A DNA stretch of 64,000 nucleotides from Parelaphostrongylus tenuis. Taxonomy: Eukaryota > Nematoda > Chromadorea > Rhabditida > Metastrongylidae. A model generated the notes under the pieces. That model had not been told where the DNA came from. It was given only the letters and a program-made list of their open reading frames with translations, and ran no database searches. The DNA is taken from positions 1 to 64,000 of the forward strand of contig JAHQIW010000323.1 of assembly GCA_019055375.1 (NCBI GenBank), given 5' to 3'. Shown here one piece after another: positions 23,364-35,300 of the stretch; the stretch's first letter is position 1; each line of letters starts with the position of its first letter. The translations under genes were made by a program, and so were the position numbers.

Positions 23364-26300
23364 TTTATTTCAAAAAAGAAAAGTTTTTCCATGTGTCATA
23401 TGATTTTCACAGCGTCACCTGCATATGACGTTGCCTGAACATCGTTCTTACTCGATTTACTAAGCAGCTCGTGTTCTTACTTTCATTTCCGATATGTACT
23501 TGTTCATGGAACTGTATTGTCAGTATGTGTATTTGGTTTGTGACTGTGTCTTTAAGAGGAATTTTGTTCTCCTGATTGAATCTTACAGCATACTTAGCTT
23601 GACTGCAGTGATGCGAGACAATTTTTTCTTCTACGTTTTTCGCTAATTTTTATTCTAAATAATATCAGAAGGTGAGACAAAGTTAACAGAACGCAAACAT
23701 AGCACGACAGCGTAACAGAACTGATTGGACATTTACAAAGCTGATCTAGAAAATAAACGAATTTAGCTCAGGAATTCTTAATTTTATGCGTCTTAAATGT
23801 TGCATAGCTTAGCTTTTGCGCTTTCCAAATATAATGAGAGTATGTCATGTGAGTCATATAGCCTACGTGATAGTAGTGCAGCAATGAACGTTTCATTCAA
23901 ACTATTCAATTCATACAAAACGGACGTCAGTAGTGCAAACGGGTTAGAGCACCTGCTCCAGGATAGAGTGAGATGCGAGTTCGATTTCTACCCGATGTGA
24001 CAGTTTTGCACATCACTCTACATCACTCGGTATTCAGTTCATACTAACTATATCAGAGTTTAAGAAATCTGCGTTTACAGTTACATCTTCGATGCTACCG
24101 GTAAGAAATATTTAAGAGACATTCAGAAATGTAGGTTACATAATCTACAACAAAAAGCTGAAGAAACGAAGCAAATGTGTGTTTAATTAATTTCAGAGAT
24201 ACTTATCACGGAAATTTGAAATAAATTCTCATGCATTTCTAACACATTGTGCAATGTGCTTTTACTGAAACGTTTGCATAGCCGATCGCTCATAGATGAA
24301 ATACGCGCAGAGCTAATCTTTAATTTGATCCTGCTGTAGGAATCACCAAGCTTTTTGTCAAATCTGGATCGCCAAATTATTTTCACACTGAAATGGGGGA
24401 AAGGGGGGGGGGTGGTAAAATGCTAACTTGGTATATCGATAACCACTGAAACTATCTTGTGTAGCCTCATGCGTTCACTTGCTTCTCCTTTGTTTGATGA
24501 TGAGATACACGGCAAATTCTAAAGTTTTACCCTTCTATTCTTATTATTAGAACAATCTCCGAAAACAAGCGTATACTGATAAGGGTTTCGGCACATCGAA
24601 AGAGAAATATAGTCGCTTCTCACTATTATAGCCACTGTGAAGTTCTCTGCCAACTCTTCACATTCCAATAAGCGGATATAACTAAGCCTAAGAAGAAATT
24701 GATGAACAATTCGCAATGAATTCTCCGACACCATGACCGCAATCCTTCGGCTATCAACGAAAGACGGCCGTCTCAATTGAAGGTCGATTTTTCTGCGGCT
24801 AGTCGAGATTTAACACGTCTCTTCGATTTATTCGTACGTTTCTTCTGATTCTCAGAGAATAATCATCAGATTCGTTCCCGCGAGAAACCTTTGATGAAGC
24901 ACAACTCATGGGCTCATTCGTTGACGGTTATGAACAAATGTTCATATTTGATTGGCGATTGCAGGTTGTGAATAAGTGAAACAGTGGACAAAGTTTGAAT
25001 GACATTTCACTTACCTGCTCTTTCGTCAGCAGTTTTGGAACAGTCAAACGAACGTGGCTATACAAAAGGAATTTTACTATTTTCTAAAAGTTCAATGCGA
25101 GACAAAGACGGTTGGCGGAAAACTAGATGGTGTTTCAAAAAAAACCACCACCTATCAACAATCAAATTTAACGATTTAGAATCAATAGACCAACTAGAAT
25201 CAGACCAACACACACACAAGACATCTGAGACGTGGTGTGCTCATTGTCTGCATGAAGTGAAGTAAATCCTACGTATTGCATCAATTTCGATACATATCTT
25301 TTTGAATGATCTCTTTAGGTGGGTAATGCCTTTTTATAGCACTTTTGTATACATCGATAGGTTTATTCGACCTAGATATTACGTCATGTGCCGCCGTGAG
25401 AAGCTGCTCTCTCAAATATGAGATGGCAAGAATCCTTTTTCTGACGAGTTCATTTTTCGGTGGGAAAAACTATTCTTGCAAATTACAAGCTAAGAGTGTT
25501 GCTGGTGAAGGTGCGCAACAGTGCCTTAACTTGTGCTTTAAAGTTTGGCTATTAACGAAAGAAATTTCCCATGGCAAAAGTATATACAGCTCAGTGAATC
25601 TCTTTGCTTTGACTTGGTTTTGGCAAGGTGCTCGTTCATCAGTATGCTTCAACCACTATTGTTTCCAGACGGAGTCAAGAAACGGCAATTGCTGAAAAAC
25701 TGTGAAAGTATAACAGAAGTGGCCGTATAAGCCATATGAAGCCCAGGTTACAAAAAATTTACTTTTTCATCGTAATCCTGAATGGAAAACGCTCGTGAAT
25801 GCTTGCAACAATGCGATTAGATTATTGTAGTAGTGTATAGTAGACAGCATTGTACATCTGATGGTGATTAACGCCAAACGTCACATCCTTCTACACATTA
25901 TGCCTCTAAATCGATAAAAGAAAGTTTCCTCGATGAGCTTGTCAATATACAGCTCACAAGTTTTCGAGTTATTGAAAAAATTATCGTTTCCTGCCAAAAA
26001 AAAAAAAAACAAAAAGCGTTTATCGCGCTGTATTTGAAATGGTCTCGACTGCGTACTAAAGCTTGCGCTTTGAATCAATTATCTATTGCAGAAGGCTACA
26101 GTTGATGGATAACCAGTTATCCTTGGACGAATGGTAGTATTTCGTGACTTCTGCGGAGTGTGATATTGTCGTCTAGAGTCATAGGTGTGAAAATTTATGT
26201 CCAAATGTTTGATATAAAGTAAATATTCTGGCTCCATAAAACTTGTTTTCGCACTTTTTACTAGTAAAGCTATCAGAGCGGTTACTCATATTCAATCTTT

Positions 26301-29190
26301 AGTTAAGATCCTTCATGTAAACGTAATCGTTTTGTTGGTTCGTTTCACTGCGGTGGTCTGCTAATCCTTTTAATGGGCGATTACGACGAGGAAGGTCGGC
26401 GACAGCGACACTTTCCTTTTGGTTTGACGATTCTCCGATCTACGGATGAATGCAATCGGTATTTCTCGGCATTTCGCTTTCACCGCGACCTCATTTATTC
26501 TCACCAGACTACTATCAGTTTCTTCCGGCATTGAAATTTTATTAGATCACTAGACAGTGTAACTCATATAGCGGCGTATAGCATTCAATTCCACTCATAA
26601 TGGGCGATTTTCAACATTCTATTTGCTATTACCCTGCCGTGTGATGTTTCACTTCATCTATTCTTTTGTAAAACAAACGATCTTTGGTTCTTTGTTGGCA
26701 TAACTGCTGTAATTGCTTGCTATTTTATATTGGATAATCGTTCTTTTTTTATGGACTTTCTTTCCCCCAGCAAAAGTTTTATCGTTTTAGAATCTACTTC
26801 TCAAACTTCTCTAGCTTTCGATTTTCCGTGGTTTACTATTCGTGTAGTACAAACATGAAAATTGTAAATGTCTCAGACTTTGCTGGCAGTATTTTTACGA
26901 TGTTCAATCATTGAAGCTCGTTGTTCTTGTCATGTATTGGATGCTCGTAATTCGGATTAGTCAAAATTCAATGCTAGAGACTGAAAACTCTATACTGTTA
27001 AGTATTGATGTCTTTTCGATTGTGGTAGGCTAATAGGAATGTTCTCAAAAATCTACTCACTACTTTCACTACTTTAATTTAATCTTTTATACGGTCCATG
27101 ATGACAATTGGCTGTATAAATTCTGGCACTTCTGACACTCGATTTGTTTCCTAACACGCAGCTCTACAAAGATCCTCGAATGTGCCGTGTCTTGTCTCGA
27201 GTGCTGCTCGAGACCTTCGTTTTTTTCGTGAATGACAATGAGGTTCTTTTGTTTAGGGGGGAACAAATGAGAAACTGAACTCATTTGCTAAAGAGGAACT
27301 TTTCATGAGAGTGGTCGTAACTGTTCGAAAGCTGAAATTTCTGGCTACAGCCCGAACTCGCCGGTTTTTTGAAGCGCCCTTTTACAGCGCTGTGATCTCC
27401 ACCAAAAACTTTCACATATCTCTCACCGGACAAAGCTCTTTTCATGGACTGTTAGTAATCATAAGATAGCGTAATGTTTCCTGATGCCAATGTTATGCTT
27501 ATATCCTGAAAAAAAAACCGTTTTTCTGCAATACAGCAGGTAAGATAAGTTGAATTAGATGTGTGAAAATGGAGATCTAATACCAGTTCATGTCGCGGTG
27601 GATGTGAAGGCCACGTGACAGCTGACACAATAGTTCTCTACTCGTTCATAGGACCGTTCACTGACCGCGGCAGCCAACGCCCAAGTGAATCGCACAAGAG
27701 CGTTTTGCTTCCACGTGGAAATTCGACTTATTACCAGCTACGTTACAGCTTATTTTACTTGCCGCGTTTTAAAGAAGCGATCTTACTAAGATATAAGCGC
27801 AGCGTTGGAAAAAATTTGATTATGCAATCGAACGATTACTAATAGTCCAAAGAAAAGTTCTGTGCTGCGAGAAATATGCGTGTCTGAAGCCAAAGATATC
27901 TCCTCTTGTAGCGACGTCAGAAAGTTTTTTTTTTGAAAATTGGCGATATGGGGCCGTAGCCTCAAGTCAGCTTTCGAATGGTTATTAACACTCCTATGAA
28001 AACTTCCACTCAGCAGTTGGTCGATTTTTCATTTGTTCCCTCCTGATCAGAAAGAATCGAGAATGATGGTTACGGATAGATCTTTTTGCAGTCTTGGAAG
28101 GCTTCGAGATAAGGAGTTTCGCAAAGCGCCTGTTTAATGATTGTAAGAATGTGTTGGGAGAGAGTTAAGCCAGCACGTAGCTTCCTGATAGCTGCATCAC
28201 TAACAATGCGGCCCACGTCACAAATGGGTAACTTCAATTTTCAGGCGATTGTTGACCGACTTTCGCATGCGGAGCGTGAATTTCATCACTCAATAAGGAT
28301 TTTTTTCTTGTTTTTGTGAAAAGAACCTGCATCATTTCTGCATTACTCAGATAATGTGTAATTTTCTCTACACGCCCATATACTTTTTGTGCTATATAAC
28401 TCCTAGCGGAGAGCATCCGAGTGTAAAACGTAATTTCTTTTTCTATCGGACATTTCACCACAAAGACCTTTTGGAAGCTAGGTATAGCTAGTGAAATTTC
28501 TCAAGATTTATGTTGTTAACCAATCATTAGTGTAGTCTAATAAGGAGCTAATCATAAACCTAGCCGTATAAACAAAACAATCCAAGGATGGAACATAATT
28601 TTATTTTTGCCGCTGCAGGGAAGCAAGAAGATCATTGAAAGACCATTGAAAAAAGAAGGACCATCGAAAAACCGAGCGCAGTGTTGAAATCGACAGGATC
28701 TGTGCTTTTGAATAATTATCGAAATTTTAGTGGAAAGGCATTGTCCAGCTTTTAGGACCCCTGAAAATTTGAGGGTCGAATACGACCTTCACCGTGCGGA
28801 AAGGGTCATTTGTAGTCACTTAGGTCATACATGTTCAAAATGGATCTCATAATAGACTCACCTAATAAATCGAATATTTATATTAGTTGACTCTTTCACT
28901 CATTTTCATTAATTTCGAAGATGTGTAAAATTGCGTAAGACAAGTATGTTGATACAAACATTTATGGCTTCGTAAATTCATGTAGTCCACATCTGGTTTC
29001 TGACCTAGCAAGATCTTCATACTTGAATTTGAACCATCCGCAAACGTATCCAGTTGAACTCTCGTATCTTAAGAACTTGCGTATACTTATGTGTGTTTTC
29101 GACAACATTGCTCCCGCAGATGAAGTGTTTTTTTGAATTTCATCACTATCCTGTGTCTCTAGTTTCGCTTCAGTTGAGGTTCTTCCAGAA
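23364..29190. other. 5.8-kb intergenic stretch between mblk-1 and the mucin-like gene
   Basis: The stretch starts with the mblk-1 3' UTR. It holds one tRNA-like SINE copy (about 23925-24035), a poly-G tract near 24403-24412 and an A-run at 25997. Several ORFs of 60-116 codons occur (for example around 25345-25695), but none shows a splice context, domain or composition that I can defend. The somewhat more GC-rich part near 26340-26520 could be regulatory DNA of the downstream gene; no motif proves it. Confidence 0.5.
23925..24035 (+). repeat. Family A tRNA-like SINE, partial
   Basis: CAGTAGTGCAAACGGGTTAG, AGAGTGAGATGCGAGTTCGA, then TTTTGCACATCACTC. Head and tail junction of family A just downstream of mblk-1. 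Confidence 0.65.
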
Positions 29191-29194
29191 TCAC
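29185..29194 (+). promoter_or_regulatory. Probable spliced-leader trans-splice acceptor
   Basis: TTCTTCCAG ends at 29190, only four bases before the ATG at 29195 that opens a signal-peptide exon. An acceptor directly before a start codon with no visible upstream donor exon is the usual nematode SL1 trans-splicing arrangement. It decides the start of the gene. Capture by an ordinary upstream exon cannot be excluded. Confidence 0.5.
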
Positions 29195-29348
29195 ATGCAC
29201 GAGTGCTGGGCATTTATAGTGCTAGTGAACGCAGTGACCGCACAGTTTTTCGGTTCATCCAATATACGACAACAATCATCACAAATTGAAACGATCGGAG
29301 AGCAGTTCGGCGTTCGAGATGCCATTGGAGCGTGGAGCCGAGTACTAC
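29195..29348 (+). CDS. Signal-peptide exon of the mucin-like gene
   Basis: The ATG at 29195 opens [20 protein letters not shown]: a short N-region, the hydrophobic core AFIVLVNAV and a likely signal peptidase site after VTA. The rest ([20 protein letters not shown] and onward) is polar. The exon ends at donor GTAACG in phase 1, which fits the 29661 exon (starts with two bases). Read-through gives a stop at 29383. Confidence 0.65.
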
Positions 29349-32300
29349 GTAACGTCGCCACTAGAAAAATTAGGCACGACTAACTGTTCGAACAAAAACG
29401 AAATCTTAGGAAGAAATTTTGACGAAGAAATGAAATTTCTGAGTGTTTCATAATTAACATTTCGTTGATTACGCTTTGACACATTGGCGAGGCATGATTC
29501 AAGACGAACCTCGGTTAGAGCGTGTCCCTTTGACGCGATTTTTATGTGTAGCGAAATCAGTATTTATTAGAGAATTAGCAGTCAGTAAAATAGCGGCAAA
29601 GTTTTCTTGAAATAACTGTTCTATTGCTTGGTTCGACTTTCTTTCTCTTGCTTAACTAAGACTTCCAACGAACGGCAGACCTTGAAGAAAGAAAATTAAG
29701 TTACGCTCGTGCTCGGAAATCTGTGTATAGGAGGTGAGATACCCAAAACGCTTACGACCTTAGCAGAAGTGATCGTCACGAATGTGTTGAATAGCCGAGC
29801 CCTGTTTAAGTGGAAATCACTCAATTCTTCACATTTTTACGACATGCCGCAATTACAGTAATTTATCGTGATATGATTCTCAACTTCATGAATTGCGACA
29901 ATTTAGATTTTTTCATGTCGAGGTTTTATAAGCAGCGCGTTTGTTAGAGATTTGTTCTGAATGTGGCCGCTTAGGTGATAGAATAAAATAATACTCGGTC
30001 AATAAGAAGCGAGATGAATATGGTGGGCAGGGAAGTGCTTGATACAAAAATGTTTTCAAGTCTTAGAGTAGCGCAGTCGCGTACCTTCAGGTGTTCAAAG
30101 AGGTGTGAACGATTCCGCGTCCTTAAATATGTGAGAAATTTGGCAAAGCTCGCCAAAATCTACAAATTCACCGCATGAGAAATAATACTGTTAAAACAAA
30201 CCTTCAACAACGAAGCTAACTTCAAAAATACTTTCAGGAGGTTGATAGACTAAGAAGTTCAGAATTAAGCAGATTGGAACCTCTTTGACAAAGTTCATTC
30301 GAAGCTTTCTATCTGCGTTAGCAAAAGTTAATATTGAAGCTGAGGTATATAGTCGCAGTTGAAGAACGGTAGAGCATTTCTGAAAAGTGAGCAAAGTGCA
30401 TGTGAGAATAATACTTTATTTAGAAAAACTCTTAGATTAGAACATTCTATAAGGAAAATATTCCCAGCGAATTCAAAATTGAAAAAATCGTCATTTCATG
30501 CATACTAACTTCTGATCAGCACAAATAATAAGTTGACTACAAGTAAAAAAATTTGGAACCAAAATATCTATGTAGCTCAAACAGAGCTAAATGTTTGGAA
30601 GATTTCTAGTTCTGTATATTAATGTTGTATTAGATTACTTATGTCCCACTGTAGAAATTTTCAGAGTTACACCACCTAATCCAAATGATTTCACTATCCC
30701 TTCTAGTATAAAAAGAGAAGATATTGAAAAAATACTGCTTACGAAGAACGACGGCGACAACATAATCAATGAACGATTACTTTATCTGCTTTTACCAAGG
30801 TGAGACAAAGTTTTTGCTCTGACTCCGTTCAGATTAATAAAAGAACTCTCTAAGCTGTGGTTTGAGCAAATAGTAATAACTATTCTTGGTAAGATCACGT
30901 TGAGAGAACTGCACAAATTCGTAAGCTATCTGTAACATACATACAGTTGTACATAAAAAAGCCATTCACATTGGAACATGCGCTCCAATAATTACAAGGG
31001 TGAAATACCACAGCGGTCAGAGATGTGATGTATTGGAAAGCGAGGTGATAAGCAAGGAGTTAGTTTAATACTTTCTTAGCCTTGTCTAGCAATCAATCGA
31101 AGTGCGAACGCCTTAGCTCTCTTATCTCCAAGATTGCAAAGAGAACCGTCTCGGGCCAACATTTCAGGACATTAACAAAGAGGATGAAATTCTGAGGCAG
31201 CAGCCAAAGCAGCCTGTGAAGTATTCGAAGACTTGTGGCAGGTGAATGCAACTAAACGAATTAAATGCTAGAAGTACTAGAAACTAATTAGTGAAATGTG
31301 ATGACGGTTTGCAAAAGATAAAGTGAGTAATAGCAAAAAGCCGGATTCAGAATCCTTATCATTAGCACTAAAAACGCTGCTTATTTCCATCTACACACTT
31401 AATCATGAGGAAAACTGTTAGAAGAGATCCTCATCCCCTATCATTCCCTTCACGCACTCACCGTCCCACTGATTATCGAGTGATTCAAGCTCTCACGAGA
31501 AAAGCTCAATGTTAGAGGATTATAGCGCAGTGCTTATCTTTCACTTCTTTCATTGAAATGCTTGATTTCAACTCGATAGTCTCCCTGTTATGCGCTCGAA
31601 TTCGAATTTCACGTGTTAACGAATCTTCATGAACAGTTGTTGTTGAGAAGAATGTCCTGTCTTGTTCACCAGATTTCAAGTAGAACAAACAGGTGAAACA
31701 TTTTCATATTCCTACTGCACGTTTCCTAGGTTCGCGGATTATCATTCATAAAATAGATTGCGATCATCTCTATCCATTCTTGGTAGTCTGCGGCCAAAAG
31801 TTTAGAGTATTCTGCAATGGTGCAGTGAACTTCAACTTACTTTCTCTCCAATTTACTGAACTTGGTACAGAATTGTTGAAGACTCTTTTAATTCGGTGAA
31901 ATTAGTAGCAAATTCGTTTGCTGTAAACATCCGCTCAATGTCCAGAAGGGTCTGTAGTATAGCAATGTGGTAAACTGTTATGATTGAATCTCATGTTACA
32001 CAAGACTTCTTTAAACCTGAACCAACGGAAATGTCCCACGACACGCCATGGAAAACGGCTTTTGTTGTTCATCTATAGCAATAAAATAGGCTCTTCATGC
32101 ATTTCTCCTTAAACTGCTCTCGAGGACAGTTGTTAAATAAAAATTTGCGTGATCGCCTCAAGTAGAGAAGTTACATCATGACCAACATACCGCTATTTGA
32201 TTCTCAAAACCCAAGTATGGTGCTATTTTCAAAAATTTTTGTCACGCATGCTGTTCTTCTGACCGCATAACTTTTCGGTCTACGAAATCCTTACCATGAG

Positions 32301-35300
32301 GAAAACCGTAATGGATTTTGGCCTCTCAAGTTGAATCGTGAAACAAGTGAAAAGAACGACACTGTTCAAGGATCCGATAATATTAGGTTCAACATCCTTA
32401 GGACGAAAAGCGATAAACAACATAAATTTTCTGCAGCTCATACGATACTCTGTCTTCAAAGGTTGAAACCTTAGACTAACGAATGATGTAGCGCATGGTC
32501 TTCTCGCTCGAGAAGAATGATGGAAAGAGTCTTAGTACTTTCCACTGAACCTAGTTATTGAGAACTTCGTATAAGCCCTTTGCGAAACTCTTCATAAATG
32601 CGCGAAAGCGGATGGCACCTTAAAGGCACATGCAATATTATTAGTGCTTGCATGCGAAGCCGTGGACTTGTCCTATACAGGAACTTGAATTGATTGTACT
32701 CGGATCTGCACCTCGAATTGCAGTTGTACCATTGCTTCTTTACAATAAACATTTAAAATAGGGTCTGAGAAGTCGACGCTATCACGCAAATTCCCTCTCT
32801 AGTGTGATTATAATGTGATCAGACACTGATATGAAGAGCATACGCATTGATGTCGAATTCCTGTTAAGCCCTAGTATTGCTGATGACATCAACTTTACAG
32901 GGAGCATAAGCGCAGAAGGGACCATAACTAATGACCTCTAAGGGAAGGAAAGGCTAAACTGCACATGCGTAACAGAAAGTTTCAGTTATTGTAGGACAGG
33001 AGGTACAAATGTAAAGTCAAAATTAATGGTTCTTTTCTACGGGATCGCTCCGTACGTATTTCTAAAGCGATCAACGACCATCGAAAATGAAATGAAGTAG
33101 CAGTGAAGCAGAATAACAAAAACAGCACGATCTGTTTTTTGGCTTCTCAGAGAAGCCGTTCTGCATTCAGAAGACTTACGCACTACATACGGTTCTCCGA
33201 TTCAGCACTCCTCCTGCTCTATTATGCAGCTGTCGAGCTGATACTTCAGCTAAATGTGAGGTTCTGTTCAGCGACTATCGAGTGCTCACACGATGTCTTT
33301 TGAAATTTGGTCGATCGACACGATGTCTGGCCGCAATGCTCGGCTAAGATTGGAAAGTCAACTCGAATTCCTCAACGCATCCATGAAAGTACTTATTGAA
33401 AAGATCTTGAGATGCAAAGGGCCGCTTACAGAAGACCCGTATTACGGCGGCAAATTTCTGGTTTTTTGGAGGGCCTATGACATAGACTTTTCTATTTTGT
33501 TTGATTTTCTTGAGCTTATGATACAGACTTTTTTCACTTTATTTATCTTTGAAAGCCCACACTTCAAAAACGAAAGCAAATCAACAAGCACGATATCGTT
33601 CAGCAAATAGGAAAAGGTGATATCTTTTGACATTATATCCTGCGTTATATTCACAACGCTGCTTTTTCGTTGAAAATTCAAGGATATAAATGTCACCATC
33701 GAAAGTCAGGCAGTTTGAATCCTGAAAAAAAAATGTTTGAAATTGCGTTTTAGTTGCTTTATTTGATTTGCGTGGTCCATCATCACATTTATTGCGCGGA
33801 TCCTAGCACTTTTTGCACTTAATTCGTTTCCTCACTCTCATTTCCTCACAAGATCTTTATAACAATCCGAGTTTCGCTTTGACTATTGCATGAGGACTTT
33901 ACCTTCTTCATAAATAATGTTGAAGGTTAGTTCTGTTATCGAGCAGAGATTTTAGAAGGAATTTTTGTTGGACAACGGCCTTCTCCTAGATTATAAAAAT
34001 TCAATCAAAAGCTCAAATCTCAGAGAATGCAAAATGTTCTTGTTCTCCAAGAAGGTCTACTTATACCGCTGTAACACTAAAAATAGAATCATGTTACAAC
34101 TCCGGTAGACTTAAGTCATTATTACGTTCATATTTCGTTGGACAGAGCTCTTCCTTAAACATCTACAAACTATGGAAGGCATAAACTTCGGGAATTTCAA
34201 ACTGTGCCTGTTTCCAAAAAGGACTTCTTACAGAACTGTATCAAGAGAGTTAAATTGTGTTTCACGCCCATTGCACGTAATGGCGCATATTTTTGGTAGG
34301 ACAAGGCTGCTCTTTTTGATGGCTAATATGTTCGATAGCGCAAATCTCGAAGATTCTGAAAACGTATTTGAGTTTTCAGGTGGCTTTTATGCAGCGCTAT
34401 GCCATAAGAAATAAAATTGTGTTCCGCATGCTTCGCGCATTATCGCGCAGATTCTTGTTACTATTTGGAAATTTTTCTGTTTTGTGGGCTTTTTAGGTAT
34501 CTTGCACTAAAATACTGCATTGTCAATCAAACATTATCCTTTGTTTTGAAGCTCAGGTTTTGTATTTTTACTTTACACTGCGACTTAAACCTGCTATCAA
34601 ACCTAAGCTTAAGCAGCTTGAGAGTACTCACAAAAATTATTTGAACGTGTGAAGGAAACCTTGGAGCATCAGAGTCATATGTTTTATCTGTATGGCAAAG
34701 AGGGGAGCAATCGTAGATTCAATTAAAAAAAAAAACACCCCATATGTGAATCGCGCCTGCGCGGTCTGTCGATATCGCTATGAATCATTAGCCATTCACA
34801 CGCTCTAACCGACTACTAATGTGCAGCATCTTTGAAGCACAGTTATTTTTTCCTGCTAAAGTGCAGTGAAACGGTCTCCTTCAGAAACCGAGATATGTTG
34901 AAATCGTCATTCTTACGCCATCGATTGGTTACCCATGATAATCTAAGGGAGGAGCTCTGTTCAGCGAGAAAAATGTGTGTGTAAAACACAAACCTTTCTT
35001 TGCTACAATGCTGCAAGAAAGCCTTTACAAAAAACAAGCAGTTTTTTTTTTGTAAATCTGAGATTTAAGCTATCGAACGATTACCAGCAGTCAAGAGAGG
35101 AGCATTGTCATGCGAAAAAGGGCACGATAACGCACAATGCTTGCGAGACATCACTGTATTTTTAGGGTTACAAAGCGGTAAAAAAGTTTTCCTGAACAGC
35201 ACATTTGAATGTTTCAAAATTTTGCTTTTGAATGATCTAATAGTCTAGTTAAAAGTTCTTGTCCACCTAAAGAGGTCACTTTAAAGAAACCTGTCCGATA

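Noticed and set aside
25345..25695. 116-codon ORF in the intergenic region
   Set aside because: No acceptor, donor, signal or domain; two other frames over the same bases are also open, so it is probably chance.
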